64,000 bases of DNA from Pseudomonas quercus (lineage in GTDB: Bacteria; Pseudomonadota; Gammaproteobacteria; Pseudomonadales; Pseudomonadaceae), in assembly GCF_012033695.1 (NCBI RefSeq), contig NZ_JAAVJI010000010.1:13264-77263 (forward strand). The letters run 5' to 3'. Position 1 is the first letter of the stretch, and every line of letters starts with the position of its first letter. Shown here in pieces: positions 45,191-54,668 of this stretch. The notes under the pieces were generated by a model. The model was not told the origin of the DNA. It saw nothing but the letters and a program-made list of their open reading frames with translations, and searched no databases. Both the position numbers and the translations under genes were made by a program.

Positions 45191-47449
45191 TTAGACAGAG
45201 GGCTCGACCAACAGGGCATCTACACGCTGGAAGCCTCGCGGCAACTTGTTGCCACGGCGCCCACGCTCGCCCTTGTAATGTTCGAGGTCATCGGCCTTGA
45301 GCGACAAGGTACGTTTGCCAGCCTGCAGTACCAGTGTGGCCCCTTCGGCCACGATGGCAAGGTCGGTCACGTACTCTTCGCGGCTCGCCACGCGGTCCCC
45401 TGGTACGCCGATGATCTTGTTGCCTTTGCCTTTACCCAGTTGCGGCAAGTCGGCCACCTTGAATACCAGCAGCCGGCCTTCGGTGGTGACGGCTGCTACC
45501 CATTCCTGCTCACGGTTTCTAAGGGGCCGAGGAGCCATGACTTTGGCGCCGTTGGGTAGGCTGAGCAACGCTTTGCCTGCCTTGTTCTTGGCTTGAAGGT
45601 CTTCACCTTTCACCACAAACCCGTAGCCGGCATCCGAGGCGATGACATAAAGAGCATCGTCATCGGGCAGCAGCAGGCATTCGAACTGTGCCCCTGGCGG
45701 TGGCGTAAGGCGCCCTGTCAGTGGTTCGCCCTGCCCCCTGGCCGATGGCAGGGTATGGGCCGGCAGCGAGTAGCTACGGCCTGTGGAGTCAATGAACACT
45801 GCGTACTGGTTGGAGCGGCCAGGCGCGGCGGCCTTGTAGCCGTCCCCGGCCTTGTAGGACAAGGCCGTGCCATCGATATCATGGCCTTTGGCGCAGCGTA
45901 CCCAACCTTTTTCCGACAGCACGACGGTCACCGGCTCGGTGGGCATCAGCTCGTTTTCCGACAAGGCACGGGCTTCGGCCCGCTCAACGATCGGCGAACG
46001 GCGGTCGTCGCCGTAGGTCTTGGCATCGGCCAGTAATTCGGTACGCACCAGTTTTTTCAGCTTTGCCTCGCTGCCCAGCAGGGCTAGCAGCTTGTCGCGC
46101 TCCTTGGCGAGTGCGTCCTGCTCGTCACGGATCTTCATCTCTTCCAGGCGCGCCAGCTGGCGCAACCGGGTATCGAGGATGTAATCGGCCTGGGTCTCGG
46201 ACAGCCCGAAGCGCGCGATCAGCTTGGCCTTGGGGTGATCCTCGGTACGGATGATCTGAATCACTTCATCCAGGTTGAGGAAGGCCACCAGCAGGCCTTC
46301 GAGCAAGTGCAGCCTGCGCTCGACCTTGTCCAGGCGGAATTGCAGGCGACGGCGCACGGTACGGGTGCGGAACACCAGCCACTCCTGAAGCAACGCACGC
46401 AGGTTTTTCAACTGCGGGCGGCCGTCCAGGCCAATGATGTTCATGTTCACCCGGTAGGTGGATTCCAGGTCCGTTGTGGCAAACAGATGCTGCATCAACT
46501 CGGCGGCATCCACACGGTTGGAGCGCGGGATAATGACGATACGGCAAGGGTGTTCATGGTCCGATTCATCGCGCAGGTCCGCCACCATGGGCAGCTTCTT
46601 GGCCTGCATCTGTGCGGCAATCTGTTCCAGCACCTTGGCGCCAGACACCTGGTGCGGCAGTGCAGTGACCACCACATCACCGTCCTCAACCCGGTACACG
46701 GCACGCATGCGCAACGAGCCACGGCCGTTCTCGTACATCTTCAGCAGCTCGTGCCGGGGCGTGACAATTTCAGCTTCGGTCGGGTAATCCGGCCCCGGTA
46801 CGTGTTCGCACAGTTGCTCGATGGTCGCGTCCGGCTCATCCAGCAGGCGTACACAGGCCGTAGCTACTTCCCGCAGGTTATGGGGCGGTACGTCGGTGGC
46901 CATGCCCACAGCAATACCGGTGGTGCCATTGAGCAAAATGTTAGGCAGGCGTGCCGGAAGTACCGCCGGCTCGTCCAAGGTGCCGTCGAAGTTGGGCACC
47001 CAGTCGGCCGTGCCCTGCCCCAGCTCGGTGAGCAACACCTCGGAATAGCGCGACAGGCGTGCCTCGGTGTAGCGCATGGCTGCGAAGGACTTGGGATCGT
47101 CCGGCGCACCCCAGTTGCCCTGCCCGTCCACAAGCGTATAGCGGTAGCTGAACGGCTGCGCCATGAGCACCATGGCCTCATAGCAGGCCGAGTCGCCATG
47201 GGGGTGGAACTTACCAAGCACGTCACCCACGGTACGGGCGGATTTCTTGTGTTTGGCGTCAGCATCCAGCCCCAGCTCACTCATGGCATACACGATCCGC
47301 CGCTGCACGGGCTTGAGCCCATCGCCGATGTGGGGCAGCGCGCGGTCCTTGATCACGTACATGGAGTAGGTGAGGTAGGCCTGTTCGGTGAAGTCAGCCA
47401 GGGACCGGCGCTCTACGCCATCCAGGCTGAGATCGGTTGATTCGCTCAT
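45191..47449 (-). CDS. parC: DNA topoisomerase IV subunit A ParC
   Basis: Breakage-reunion subunit of topoisomerase IV (decatenation of sister chromosomes), 752 residues. The catalytic Tyr127 lies in [10 protein letters not shown]. The quinolone-resistance region [12 protein letters not shown] has Ser87 and Glu91, the wild-type state. The C-terminal beta-pinwheel (about 500-740) is shorter than in GyrA and has no GyrA box. 10 bp after the retropepsin-like gene. Confidence 0.96.
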   Translation of the reverse strand: MSESTDLSLDGVERRSLADFTEQAYLTYSMYVIKDRALPHIGDGLKPVQRRIVYAMSELGLDADAKHKKSARTVGDVLGKFHPHGDSACYEAMVLMAQPFSYRYTLVDGQGNWGAPDDPKSFAAMRYTEARLSRYSEVLLTELGQGTADWVPNFDGTLDEPAVLPARLPNILLNGTTGIAVGMATDVPPHNLREVATACVRLLDEPDATIEQLCEHVPGPDYPTEAEIVTPRHELLKMYENGRGSLRMRAVYRVEDGDVVVTALPHQVSGAKVLEQIAAQMQAKKLPMVADLRDESDHEHPCRIVIIPRSNRVDAAELMQHLFATTDLESTYRVNMNIIGLDGRPQLKNLRALLQEWLVFRTRTVRRRLQFRLDKVERRLHLLEGLLVAFLNLDEVIQIIRTEDHPKAKLIARFGLSETQADYILDTRLRQLARLEEMKIRDEQDALAKERDKLLALLGSEAKLKKLVRTELLADAKTYGDDRRSPIVERAEARALSENELMPTEPVTVVLSEKGWVRCAKGHDIDGTALSYKAGDGYKAAAPGRSNQYAVFIDSTGRSYSLPAHTLPSARGQGEPLTGRLTPPPGAQFECLLLPDDDALYVIASDAGYGFVVKGEDLQAKNKAGKALLSLPNGAKVMAPRPLRNREQEWVAAVTTEGRLLVFKVADLPQLGKGKGNKIIGVPGDRVASREEYVTDLAIVAEGATLVLQAGKRTLSLKADDLEHYKGERGRRGNKLPRGFQRVDALLVEPSV

Positions 47450-47459
47450 TCAAGCCTCA

Positions 47460-47978
47460 TCAATGGGTGTTCTGGCGCAACAGCATATTGCCGTCGCGCA
47501 ACGTGAATTCAAGTCGTCTCAAGGCACTCATGCCCAACAGTATCTGCTCGCCCGGCAGCCCAGGCACCACGACAGCGCTAACTTGCGCCAGGCGAATATC
47601 ACCTAGCTCCAGGCTGGTTAGCCGCGTGCGATAACCCTGGGCTGCGCCATTGGCGGTGTTCAGGGTCACCGGCATGCCTTTGTCCAGGTTGAGGCGGCTG
47701 GCCACGGCGGCTGGGATTGCCACGTCGGTCGCACCGGTATCAATCATGAAACTGACCTTCTGACCATTGACGCCGCCCTCTGCCACAAAGTGGCCCTGAC
47801 GGTTACCCTGCAAGCGCACTTCCACAAAGCCCGCGCCATGGGTAGAGCTTATCTCGCGGTTGGGGTTTTCCTGCTTCTGCTCCCAGTCGCCGAAGAAACG
47901 CGATGCCAGGAACAGCCCGGCCACCCAGGCCAGCGCCATCAGCCAACGCCCCGCTTGCCGGCCCGGTGCGGACGTCAA
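47460..47978 (-). CDS. Retropepsin-like aspartic protease, membrane-anchored
   Basis: 172 residues from a TTG at 47978, chosen because it overlaps the preceding stop as TTGA and has a GGGAGG site. One N-terminal membrane segment (MALAWVAGLFLASRFF, about 14-29) anchors a periplasmic clan AA domain with catalytic FMIDTGATDVAIP and a later ILLGMSALRRLEFTLRDG. Such TIGR02281-type proteins are conserved in proteobacteria; the target is unknown. Placed between parE and parC, an arrangement shared with other pseudomonads. Confidence 0.85.
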   Translation of the reverse strand: MTSAPGRQAGRWLMALAWVAGLFLASRFFGDWEQKQENPNREISSTHGAGFVEVRLQGNRQGHFVAEGGVNGQKVSFMIDTGATDVAIPAAVASRLNLDKGMPVTLNTANGAAQGYRTRLTSLELGDIRLAQVSAVVVPGLPGEQILLGMSALRRLEFTLRDGNMLLRQNTH

Positions 47979-48964
47979 GGGGCCTCCCAACCGCCGGCCG
48001 GCGCGGCAAACCGCCAGGCCACAGGACGCCGCTCGCCATCGGCGCGTACCCAGTTGTTATTGTCTGTGCCAACCCAGGCGCCCGTATCGTCCAGCGCCAG
48101 CGCCTCGGTCAGGCCATACGGCTGGTCATAGCGCCGGGAGGGTTGCAGCCCCGTGTCAGCGAACGACCAGCAGCGTTCAACCGCACCGGTGTCAGCGTCG
48201 CGGCGGCACAGCTTGTAGGCGTTGCGCTCCAACGTGAACAGCTTGCCCTTGAACCAGGTAAGGTCGGAAAAGTCCTTGGCATAACTTGCACCCGTGCGCA
48301 TAGGGGGTGGTACATCTTCTGAACCGCCCTCGCTCAGCAACACGCAGGCCTTGCCACAGGCCCAACCATCCGCGCCGAACTGCAAGGCAAGCAGGCCACG
48401 CTTTTCACGCTCGGCCGCCAGCCACAGGCGTTGCCCTTTCGGGTCCATGGCCAGGCCTTCGAAAATGGCATTGAAGTGGTGAAGCATACCGCGCTGGCGC
48501 GCCTCGGCCACGATGCTGGCAGGCAGTGGCAGCCAAGCGGCGTCGCCACCTGGTGCAATGCGCAATACGGCCGCCTTGGCCTCGCTCACCAAATACAGCT
48601 GTTGGCGCGCGTCGCAGGCGATACCTTCGAAGTCCAGGCTGCCGCCGCGTACCAGGCCTGCTGCGACCGTGCGCGCGACAATACCTGTAGGCAAGCCCAT
48701 GTCAGGCGCTGGCGGGGCCTTGAACGTCAGGGCCTGGCTTTGCCATACCGCTGCGGACCTGTCCATGCGATACACCTGGTCATCGTCCCGGTCTGACACA
48801 GCCCACAGTTCGCCCGCGCACAGTGCAAAACCGGACAGGTTGCCGCCACGCATACCCTCTATGGGGTACTCACCTTCGAAGGCGAGCTCCGGAACAGCCG
48901 CTGCGGCCTGGGCAACTGCCATGGTGGCTGACAGCAACCCCATGGCCAGTAGCACACGGATCAA
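47975..48964 (-). CDS. Phytase-like esterase-family periplasmic protein
   Basis: 329 residues with a signal peptide (cleavage near AQAAAA, residue ~22). Contains the phytase-like beta-propeller pattern: LSGFALCAGELWAVSDRDDDQVY, GGSLDFEGIACD, AIFEGLAMDPKGQRLWLAAERE and ALALDDTGAWVGTDNN. Enzyme activity is unproven in this family. A TTG start overlaps the parE stop (TTGA) with a GAGGTG site before it; a later ATG at codon 8 is less well placed. Likely co-translated with parE. Confidence 0.8.
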   Translation of the reverse strand: MIRVLLAMGLLSATMAVAQAAAAVPELAFEGEYPIEGMRGGNLSGFALCAGELWAVSDRDDDQVYRMDRSAAVWQSQALTFKAPPAPDMGLPTGIVARTVAAGLVRGGSLDFEGIACDARQQLYLVSEAKAAVLRIAPGGDAAWLPLPASIVAEARQRGMLHHFNAIFEGLAMDPKGQRLWLAAEREKRGLLALQFGADGWACGKACVLLSEGGSEDVPPPMRTGASYAKDFSDLTWFKGKLFTLERNAYKLCRRDADTGAVERCWSFADTGLQPSRRYDQPYGLTEALALDDTGAWVGTDNNNWVRADGERRPVAWRFAAPAGGWEAP

Positions 48965-50865
48965 CTAAGCACCTCGGCCAGGTTACCCTTGGTTTCGAGC
49001 CAGCTTTTGCGGTCGCTGGCGCGCTTCTTGGCCAACAGCATGTCCATGATTTCGCTGGTGTGGGAGAAATCTTCCAAGGTGAGCAGCACCAGCCGGCGGG
49101 TGTTAGGGTCCATGGTGGTTTCGCGCAACTGAGGCGGGTTCATTTCACCCAGCCCCTTGAAGCGAGTGACCTGGGGCTTGCCACGCTTCTTTTCAGCGAC
49201 CAGGCGGTCCAGGATGCCATCTCGCTCGGCTTCGTCCAGGGCGTAGTAGATTTCCTTGCCCAAGTCGATGCGGTACAGCGGCGGCATGGCCACATAGACA
49301 TGACCCGCATCGACCAGGGGGCGGAAGTGCTGCACGAACAGCGCGCACAGCAAGGTAGCAATGTGCAGGCCGTCGGAATCGGCGTCCGCCAGGATGCAGA
49401 TTTTTCCGTAGCGCAGCTGGCTGATGTCCGTGGCCCCCGGGTCGACCCCGATAGCCACGGCAATGTTGTGCACTTCCTGGCTGGCCAATACTTCGTTGCC
49501 GTCCACTTCCCAAGTGTTCAGGATCTTGCCACGCAATGGCAGGATGGCCTGGAACTCTTTGTCCCGCGCCTGCTTGGCGGAGCCACCGGCTGAATCCCCC
49601 TCTACCAGGAACAGCTCGGCACGGGCCGGATCCTGCCCGGCACAGTCGGCCAGCTTGCCCGGCAGTGCTGGGCCTTGGGTGATGCGCTTGCGCTCCACCT
49701 TTTTGCTGGCCTTCAGGCGGCGCCCGGCATTGTTAATGGCCAGTTCGGCCAATTGCAGGCCCAGCTCAGGATGCGCGTTGAGCCACAGGCTGAAGGCATC
49801 CTTCACCACACCGGACACGAAGGCTGCTGCCTCTCGGGATGACAGCCGTTCCTTGGTCTGGCCAGAGAACTGGGCGTCCTGCATTTTCATCGACAGCACA
49901 AACGCGATGCGCTCCCACACGTCTTCCGGCGCCAGCTTCAAGCCGCGCGGCAGCAGGTTGCGGTACTCGCAGAACTCGCGCATGGCATCAAGCAGCCCTT
50001 GGCGCAGGCCATTCACATGGGTGCCGCCCTGGGCGGTAGGAATCAGGTTGACGTAGCTTTCCTGAACACTGTCGCCCCCTTCAGGCAACCACAGCAAGGC
50101 CCAGTCTACGGCTTCCTTGTTGCCTGCCAGGCTGCCACAGAACGGCTCGGTAGGCAGGCGCTGGAACTCGCTGACCGCGTCGGCCAGGTAGGAACGCAAG
50201 CCATCCTCGTAGTGCCACTCGGTTTTCTCGCCGCTGGCCTTGTCCTCAAAGGTGACTGACAGGCCTGGACACAGTACTGCCTTGGCCTTGAGCACGTGTT
50301 TGAGGCGGCTGATGGAGAACTTGGGGGAATCAAAATATTTCGGGTCCGGTGCAAAGTACACACTGGTGCCGGTATTGCGCTTGCCCACGGTGCCAATGAC
50401 TTTCAGGTCCGTGGCCTTGAAGCCGTCGGCGAAAGTCATTTCGTATTCCTGGCCGTCTCGCTTCACCCGCACGCGCACCAGGTTGGACAAGGCGTTCACC
50501 ACGGAAATGCCCACACCATGCAGGCCGCCGGAGAACTGGTAGTTCTTGTTGGAGAACTTGCCGCCAGCGTGCAGCTTGGTGAGGATCAGCTCCACACCGG
50601 GCACGCCCTCTTCCGGGTGGATGTCCACGGGCATGCCGCGCCCGTCATCGATCACTTCAAGCGAGTGGTCGGCATGCAGAATGACCTGGATGGATGAGGC
50701 GTGCCCAGCCAACGCTTCGTCCACGCTGTTGTCGATGACTTCCTGGGCCAAATGGTTGGGCCGCTGCGTGTCGGTGTACATGCCCGGGCGTTTACGCACC
50801 GGGTCGAGGCCCGAGAGGACTTCGATGGCGTCGGCGTTATAAGAACTAGCGCTAGGAGTGGCCAT
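48961..50865 (-). CDS. parE: DNA topoisomerase IV subunit B ParE
   Basis: ATPase subunit of topoisomerase IV, 634 residues. GHKL ATPase motifs DNSVDEALAG and DDGRGMPVDIHPEEG near the N-terminus; TOPRIM domain with VEGDSAGGSAKQARD (~415-430) and DADSDGLHIATLL. Length and motifs are standard. The operon continues through the esterase-like and retropepsin-like genes to parC. Confidence 0.96.
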   Translation of the reverse strand: MATPSASSYNADAIEVLSGLDPVRKRPGMYTDTQRPNHLAQEVIDNSVDEALAGHASSIQVILHADHSLEVIDDGRGMPVDIHPEEGVPGVELILTKLHAGGKFSNKNYQFSGGLHGVGISVVNALSNLVRVRVKRDGQEYEMTFADGFKATDLKVIGTVGKRNTGTSVYFAPDPKYFDSPKFSISRLKHVLKAKAVLCPGLSVTFEDKASGEKTEWHYEDGLRSYLADAVSEFQRLPTEPFCGSLAGNKEAVDWALLWLPEGGDSVQESYVNLIPTAQGGTHVNGLRQGLLDAMREFCEYRNLLPRGLKLAPEDVWERIAFVLSMKMQDAQFSGQTKERLSSREAAAFVSGVVKDAFSLWLNAHPELGLQLAELAINNAGRRLKASKKVERKRITQGPALPGKLADCAGQDPARAELFLVEGDSAGGSAKQARDKEFQAILPLRGKILNTWEVDGNEVLASQEVHNIAVAIGVDPGATDISQLRYGKICILADADSDGLHIATLLCALFVQHFRPLVDAGHVYVAMPPLYRIDLGKEIYYALDEAERDGILDRLVAEKKRGKPQVTRFKGLGEMNPPQLRETTMDPNTRRLVLLTLEDFSHTSEIMDMLLAKKRASDRKSWLETKGNLAEVLS

Positions 50866-50895
50866 GGGTTCTCTTAGTTGATTCGTGGTGAAAAT

Positions 50896-51504
50896 TCACA
50901 GGGCGTCACAGTCGAGGGTATCGCACCGCGACGGTTCGACGCCGGCCATCCGAAATACATCCGGCAGGCGCTGGGCGAAGCCCTGGTAGCTGTGGTCGCC
51001 ACCTTCGCGCACATCTACCTTGCAGCCTTGGTAGAAGACCATGGCCCGGCGGTAGTCGAGGGTTTCGTCAGCGGTTTGCAGCCAGACCTGAATACGGTCG
51101 CCTGCCAGGGGCGGCGCGAACTCGAGTTCGACCAAGGCGTCCACGTGGTCCTGGGTAAGCTGCCATGGCTCACCGGTATAGGTGTTGCGCTGGGGGCCAA
51201 ACTGGCCATTGAACAGCCGATGCGGATTGACCGCCGGGTTGATCAGCAATGCTTTGAGCCCATGCCGCTGTGCCAGGTGGGTGGCATAGTAGCCGCCAAG
51301 GGAGCTACCGACCAGCAGCGGTTTGCCCGAGGTTACAATTGCCGCTTCCAACTGAGCCATCGCCTGGCGCGGATGGTGATGCAGGGCAGGAACGCACACG
51401 TGCTCTTCCAGCCCCAGCTGCGCCGCCGCCGCGACCAGCTGGCGGGCTTTTTGCGATGCGGGCGAACTGTTGAACCCGTGTATGTACAGGATAGAAGCAA
51501 ACAC
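50896..51504 (-). CDS. YqiA-like esterase
   Basis: Alpha/beta-hydrolase of 202 residues (UPF0227/YqiA). ILYIHGFNSSP at the N-terminus and the nucleophile elbow LVGSSLGGYYATHLA (Ser near 83), with a C-terminal His in EGGDHSYQGF. GTG start with an AAGGGGG site; a nearby ATG is out of frame. Encoded between cpdA and parE as in E. coli, where yqiA, cpdA and parE are also neighbours. Confidence 0.88.
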   Translation of the reverse strand: MFASILYIHGFNSSPASQKARQLVAAAAQLGLEEHVCVPALHHHPRQAMAQLEAAIVTSGKPLLVGSSLGGYYATHLAQRHGLKALLINPAVNPHRLFNGQFGPQRNTYTGEPWQLTQDHVDALVELEFAPPLAGDRIQVWLQTADETLDYRRAMVFYQGCKVDVREGGDHSYQGFAQRLPDVFRMAGVEPSRCDTLDCDAL

Positions 51505-51560
51505 ATGGCCCCCTTGGCGGATGAATTGAAGACGGCCAAGTGTATCTCAGGTGGGCCTTT

Positions 51561-52373
51561 TCAATAACCGCTGCCCCCGAACCCTGGGGCAAATTCGAAA
51601 CCCGGCACGCGAGAGATGCTGGTATCCAGGGTGCCATCAGGGTGCAGATGCAGCCAGCGATACCCAGGTGCGATACGGTCCACCGCGAATGCCTCGCTCA
51701 AAGGTTCGAACTGCACACAGGTGGATGGCGTGGCGAGTAGCCGTACACCGTTGCGCTCGCGGTCCAGGTGCTGGTGCACGTGCCCCCAGAGAATGGCGCG
51801 CACCTGCGGGTAACGGTCGATGATGGCCAGGAAGGCCTCGGCATTGCGCAGGCCGATCGGCTCCATCCACTTGCAATCGATGGACACCGGATGGTGATGC
51901 AGGCATACCAGATGGTGACGTTCGGGCGCACCCTTCAAGGCGTTTTCAAGCACCTGAAGCTGGTCGTCAGCCAGCCTGCCCGGCACTGATCCGGACACGG
52001 ACGAATCCAGTAGCGTGATACGCCAGTTGCCGATGTCCACCACCTGCTGCATCAATTCGGTAGCACCGAAATGGTCCGCCATGATCGCCGCTTCGTCGTG
52101 GTTGCCTGCCATCCAGCGGTGAGGCGCATCGATACAAGCGGTCATGGCCTGAAAGCGCTGGTACGACGCTACCGTGCCGTCCTGGGACAGGTCCCCTGTG
52201 GCAATCATCAGGTCCACTGCTGGCAGCTCGGCCATCACCCGTGCCACGACCTGACGCAGGCTGTCAGCCGTGTTCATGCCCAGCAGCGTGCCTTCGGCTT
52301 CGGCAAACAGGTGACTATCGGTCAGTTGCAACAACAGGACCGAGGCGTCGGGGGCTATATGTCGGTCAGGCAA
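51561..52373 (-). CDS. cpdA: 3',5'-cAMP phosphodiesterase CpdA
   Basis: Class III cyclic nucleotide phosphodiesterase of 270 residues, lowering cAMP. Metal ligands are in LTDSHLF (Asp, His), ATGDLSQDG, GNHD, and the later LHHHPV and GHVH motifs. The start is a TTG at 52373 with an AGGAG site 7 bases upstream. A MITE-like element ends one base beyond that site's upstream flank, so promoter or read-through into cpdA may be altered. Confidence 0.92.
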   Translation of the reverse strand: MPDRHIAPDASVLLLQLTDSHLFAEAEGTLLGMNTADSLRQVVARVMAELPAVDLMIATGDLSQDGTVASYQRFQAMTACIDAPHRWMAGNHDEAAIMADHFGATELMQQVVDIGNWRITLLDSSVSGSVPGRLADDQLQVLENALKGAPERHHLVCLHHHPVSIDCKWMEPIGLRNAEAFLAIIDRYPQVRAILWGHVHQHLDRERNGVRLLATPSTCVQFEPLSEAFAVDRIAPGYRWLHLHPDGTLDTSISRVPGFEFAPGFGGSGY

Positions 52374-52386
52374 GGGCCGTCTCCTA

Positions 52387-52585
52387 GGCTATGTATGAAA
52401 AGTCCTGACACTCGGTGATGCTGCGTTGAAAACAGCTGGGGCCGCCCAGGCTCGGAATGCTCATTTACAACCAGTAAACCCGAATGCGGGCCCAGTCCGC
52501 TTCCTCGCCTGCGCGGCCCGAGCTGTTTTCGCCTTGCCTGCGCGGCCCGGCCTGACCTTTGCGTCAGAACATTTCGTACACAGCC
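52387..52585. mobile_element. MITE-like element upstream of cpdA
   Basis: About 199 bp bounded by imperfect 23-bp inverted repeats: GGCTATGTATGAAAAG... at the left and ...TTTCGTACACAGCC at the right. The ends resemble IS5-family termini, including those of the dead element near 28869. Internally AAAACAGCT and AGCTGTTTT are inverted, and GCCTGCGCGGCCCG occurs twice. No gene is inside. The rest of the gap to 52720 shows nothing recognisable. Confidence 0.65.
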
Positions 52586-52720
52586 CAAGGCGAATACACC
52601 TAGGATTATGGTGTGGTTGGGCGAAAAGCGCGATATTGACGGGTAATTTCGACAGCCAAAGCACTGGCTTGCGTATTGGAAGCGCCTGTTCCCGGCTATG
52701 CCCGGTCCAACAGGCCTGTG

Positions 52721-53167
52721 CTACCTCACATGCTCATACTCATGCCCGCATGCCAGGCAATGGCTCAACCACTCGCCCAGGAACAGGTTCAGCTGGGCCT
52801 TCTCGTCCGGCTGGTGCATGGCTGCATTGGGGTAAGGGTAGATACCGTGGAAGCGGCGTGCGTGCTGGGCACCGATCACTTCGGCCATGCGGGCATCGTG
52901 GTACACCTGCACTTCCATGCGAGGCACAGGCAGCCACGGCAGGCTGTGCTTCTGGCTCACACTGATCGTGGTGGTGTAGGGGCTGGCCTGGATAACTTCA
53001 AGGCTGATCACGCCCAATGCCCGGTCACCCTGGCTCAGGCCAATATGGCGCAAACGCTGCTCCCCGCGCATGCCGGGCAGCAGGCGCATCAAGCGTGCAT
53101 AGTTGGCCTCGCAGGCCGCTTGCAAACCGGCCAGATCGACCCGGTAGCGTTCGCGCAACAAATTCAC
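52721..53167 (-). CDS. DUF1249 protein (YqiB-like)
   Basis: 148 residues starting at a GTG (53167) that overlaps the nudF stop as GTGA, giving the usual beginning M/V-NLLRERYRVDLAGLQ; a longer upstream extension is not credible. Conserved ANYARLMRLLPGM, the VSQKHSLPWLPVPRMEVQVYHDARMAEV core and a C-terminal CLACGHE. Function unknown; in E. coli yqiB lies between nudF and cpdA as here. Confidence 0.85.
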   Translation of the reverse strand: MNLLRERYRVDLAGLQAACEANYARLMRLLPGMRGEQRLRHIGLSQGDRALGVISLEVIQASPYTTTISVSQKHSLPWLPVPRMEVQVYHDARMAEVIGAQHARRFHGIYPYPNAAMHQPDEKAQLNLFLGEWLSHCLACGHEYEHVR

Positions 53168-53781
53168 TTCCACAACCCCCTGACTTCTTCGCGGTTCAGC
53201 GCCAGCCATTGAATGGCAATCAGTGCGGCGGCATTGATGATCTTGCCATCGCGTACCGCCTGCAGTGCATCTTCAAAGGCCCACACCCGTACACGGATGT
53301 CTTCGCCTTCTTCTTCCAAGCCATGCAACCCGCCCGCGCCCTCGCTGGAGCACCGGCCCAGGTACAGGTGAACGTATTCGTCGCTGCCGCCTGGTGATGG
53401 GAAGTACTTGGTTATCGGCCACAGCGCCTGGAATTTCAGCCCAGCTTCCTCTTCCGCTTCGCGGTGTGCAACCTCTTCGGGCTGTTCGTCCTTGTCGATC
53501 AAGCCGGCGACCATTTCAATCAGCCAGGGGTTAGCTACCTTGCCCATGGCCCCTACGCGAAACTGCTCGATCAGCACCACTTCGTCCCGCTGGGGGTCGT
53601 AGGGCAGCACGCACACAGCGTCGTGACGCACAAACAGCTCGCGGCTGATTTCCTTGCACAGCCCGCCCGAGAACAGTTCATGGCGCAGGAACAGCTTGTC
53701 TACTTTGTAGAAACCCTTGAAGCAGTTTTCGCGGCGGGTGATCTCGACTTTCGTCGGCACCGAATGGTTAGCGTCTGTCAT
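53164..53781 (-). CDS. nudF: ADP-ribose pyrophosphatase NudF
   Basis: Nudix hydrolase of 205 residues cleaving ADP-ribose. The Nudix box GLIDKDEQPEEVAHREAEEE follows the GX5EX7REUXEE pattern. A GAGG site 7 bases before the ATG at 53781 supports this start (MTDANHSV) over a frame extension of 11 codons. First gene of the nudF-DUF1249-cpdA-yqiA-parE series. Confidence 0.92.
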   Translation of the reverse strand: MTDANHSVPTKVEITRRENCFKGFYKVDKLFLRHELFSGGLCKEISRELFVRHDAVCVLPYDPQRDEVVLIEQFRVGAMGKVANPWLIEMVAGLIDKDEQPEEVAHREAEEEAGLKFQALWPITKYFPSPGGSDEYVHLYLGRCSSEGAGGLHGLEEEGEDIRVRVWAFEDALQAVRDGKIINAAALIAIQWLALNREEVRGLWK

Positions 53782-53924
53782 ACGAATCCTCTTTTCCCAT
53801 CGTTTGGGTTGCACGTGCCTGACACACCTGCAACCCGCGTGCCTAATGCAGCGCCGTAAGCCTATGGCGAACTCGCCTTAGCGTTTATAGTCCAACCCCG
53901 ACTTCATCATCGCCAGGGATTTCC

Positions 53925-54668
53925 ATGTCACCCTTGAAAATTTCAGCGCTGGCGCTTCTAGCGTTGAGTCTTGGCGCCTGCCAAAGCCTTTTTCAACCCA
54001 ATTACGACAAACCGCTCAAAACCGAGCGTGAGGCCTGGGAACACATCAAGCCCGGTTGTACCACAGCAGACTGCCCGCTGGTAAACCTGGATACCGTGCA
54101 TTTTCCCGATGAGCCTGCGCTGGATACGCTTGTACAGCAACGCCTGGTCCAAATGACGCAGGACAATCCAGATGTTGCGCCCACGGCGTCATTGCCGGCC
54201 TACGAGCAACAGTTTCTGGGCAGAGCACAAACTGGCAACGCCACCTACCTGCAAGCCAAGGTAAGGGAACAGCATGACGGGCTGGTGATTGTGGAACTGT
54301 CCAGCTACCTGGACACCGGTGGTGCCCATGGCATGCCGGGCCGCGGGTTCATTACGTGGTCACGCGAGCAACATAAGGCACTGAGCCTGGCCGACATGGT
54401 AGTGCCAGGCCAGGAAGCCACCTTCTGGCTGGCTGCCCAGGAAGCGCACCGGGGCTGGCTGATCGCGTCCAAGCTGGACCAGGACGCTGAATTCATCAAG
54501 AACTGGCCGTTCCAGCGCACTGACAACATCGCCCTGGCGTCTGATGCAGTGGTGCTCAAATACAATGTTTATAGCATCGCGCCGTACGCCATGGGCCACA
54601 TCGAGCTGAAAATCCCCTATGCCCGGCTCAACGGTGTGATCCGGCCGGAACTGCGCCCACGCCGCTAA
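53925..54668 (+). CDS. DUF3298/DUF4163-type lipoprotein
   Basis: 247-residue lipoprotein: signal with lipobox LGAC (Cys19), then two cysteines in PGCTTADC. The second half carries the DUF3298 pattern SSYLDTGGAHGMPGRGFITW... with LSLADMVVPG and YSIAPYAMGHIELKIPY, related to the sensing part of RsiV. AGGGA site before the ATG. Its 3' end overlaps the convergent transporter gene by 41 bp. Role unknown. Confidence 0.8.
   Translation: MSPLKISALALLALSLGACQSLFQPNYDKPLKTEREAWEHIKPGCTTADCPLVNLDTVHFPDEPALDTLVQQRLVQMTQDNPDVAPTASLPAYEQQFLGRAQTGNATYLQAKVREQHDGLVIVELSSYLDTGGAHGMPGRGFITWSREQHKALSLADMVVPGQEATFWLAAQEAHRGWLIASKLDQDAEFIKNWPFQRTDNIALASDAVVLKYNVYSIAPYAMGHIELKIPYARLNGVIRPELRPRR

Noticed and set aside
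46235..47440. Long antisense frame (401 codons) over parC
   Set aside because: Shadow of a highly conserved gene; low-complexity His/Gln/Val-rich translation.
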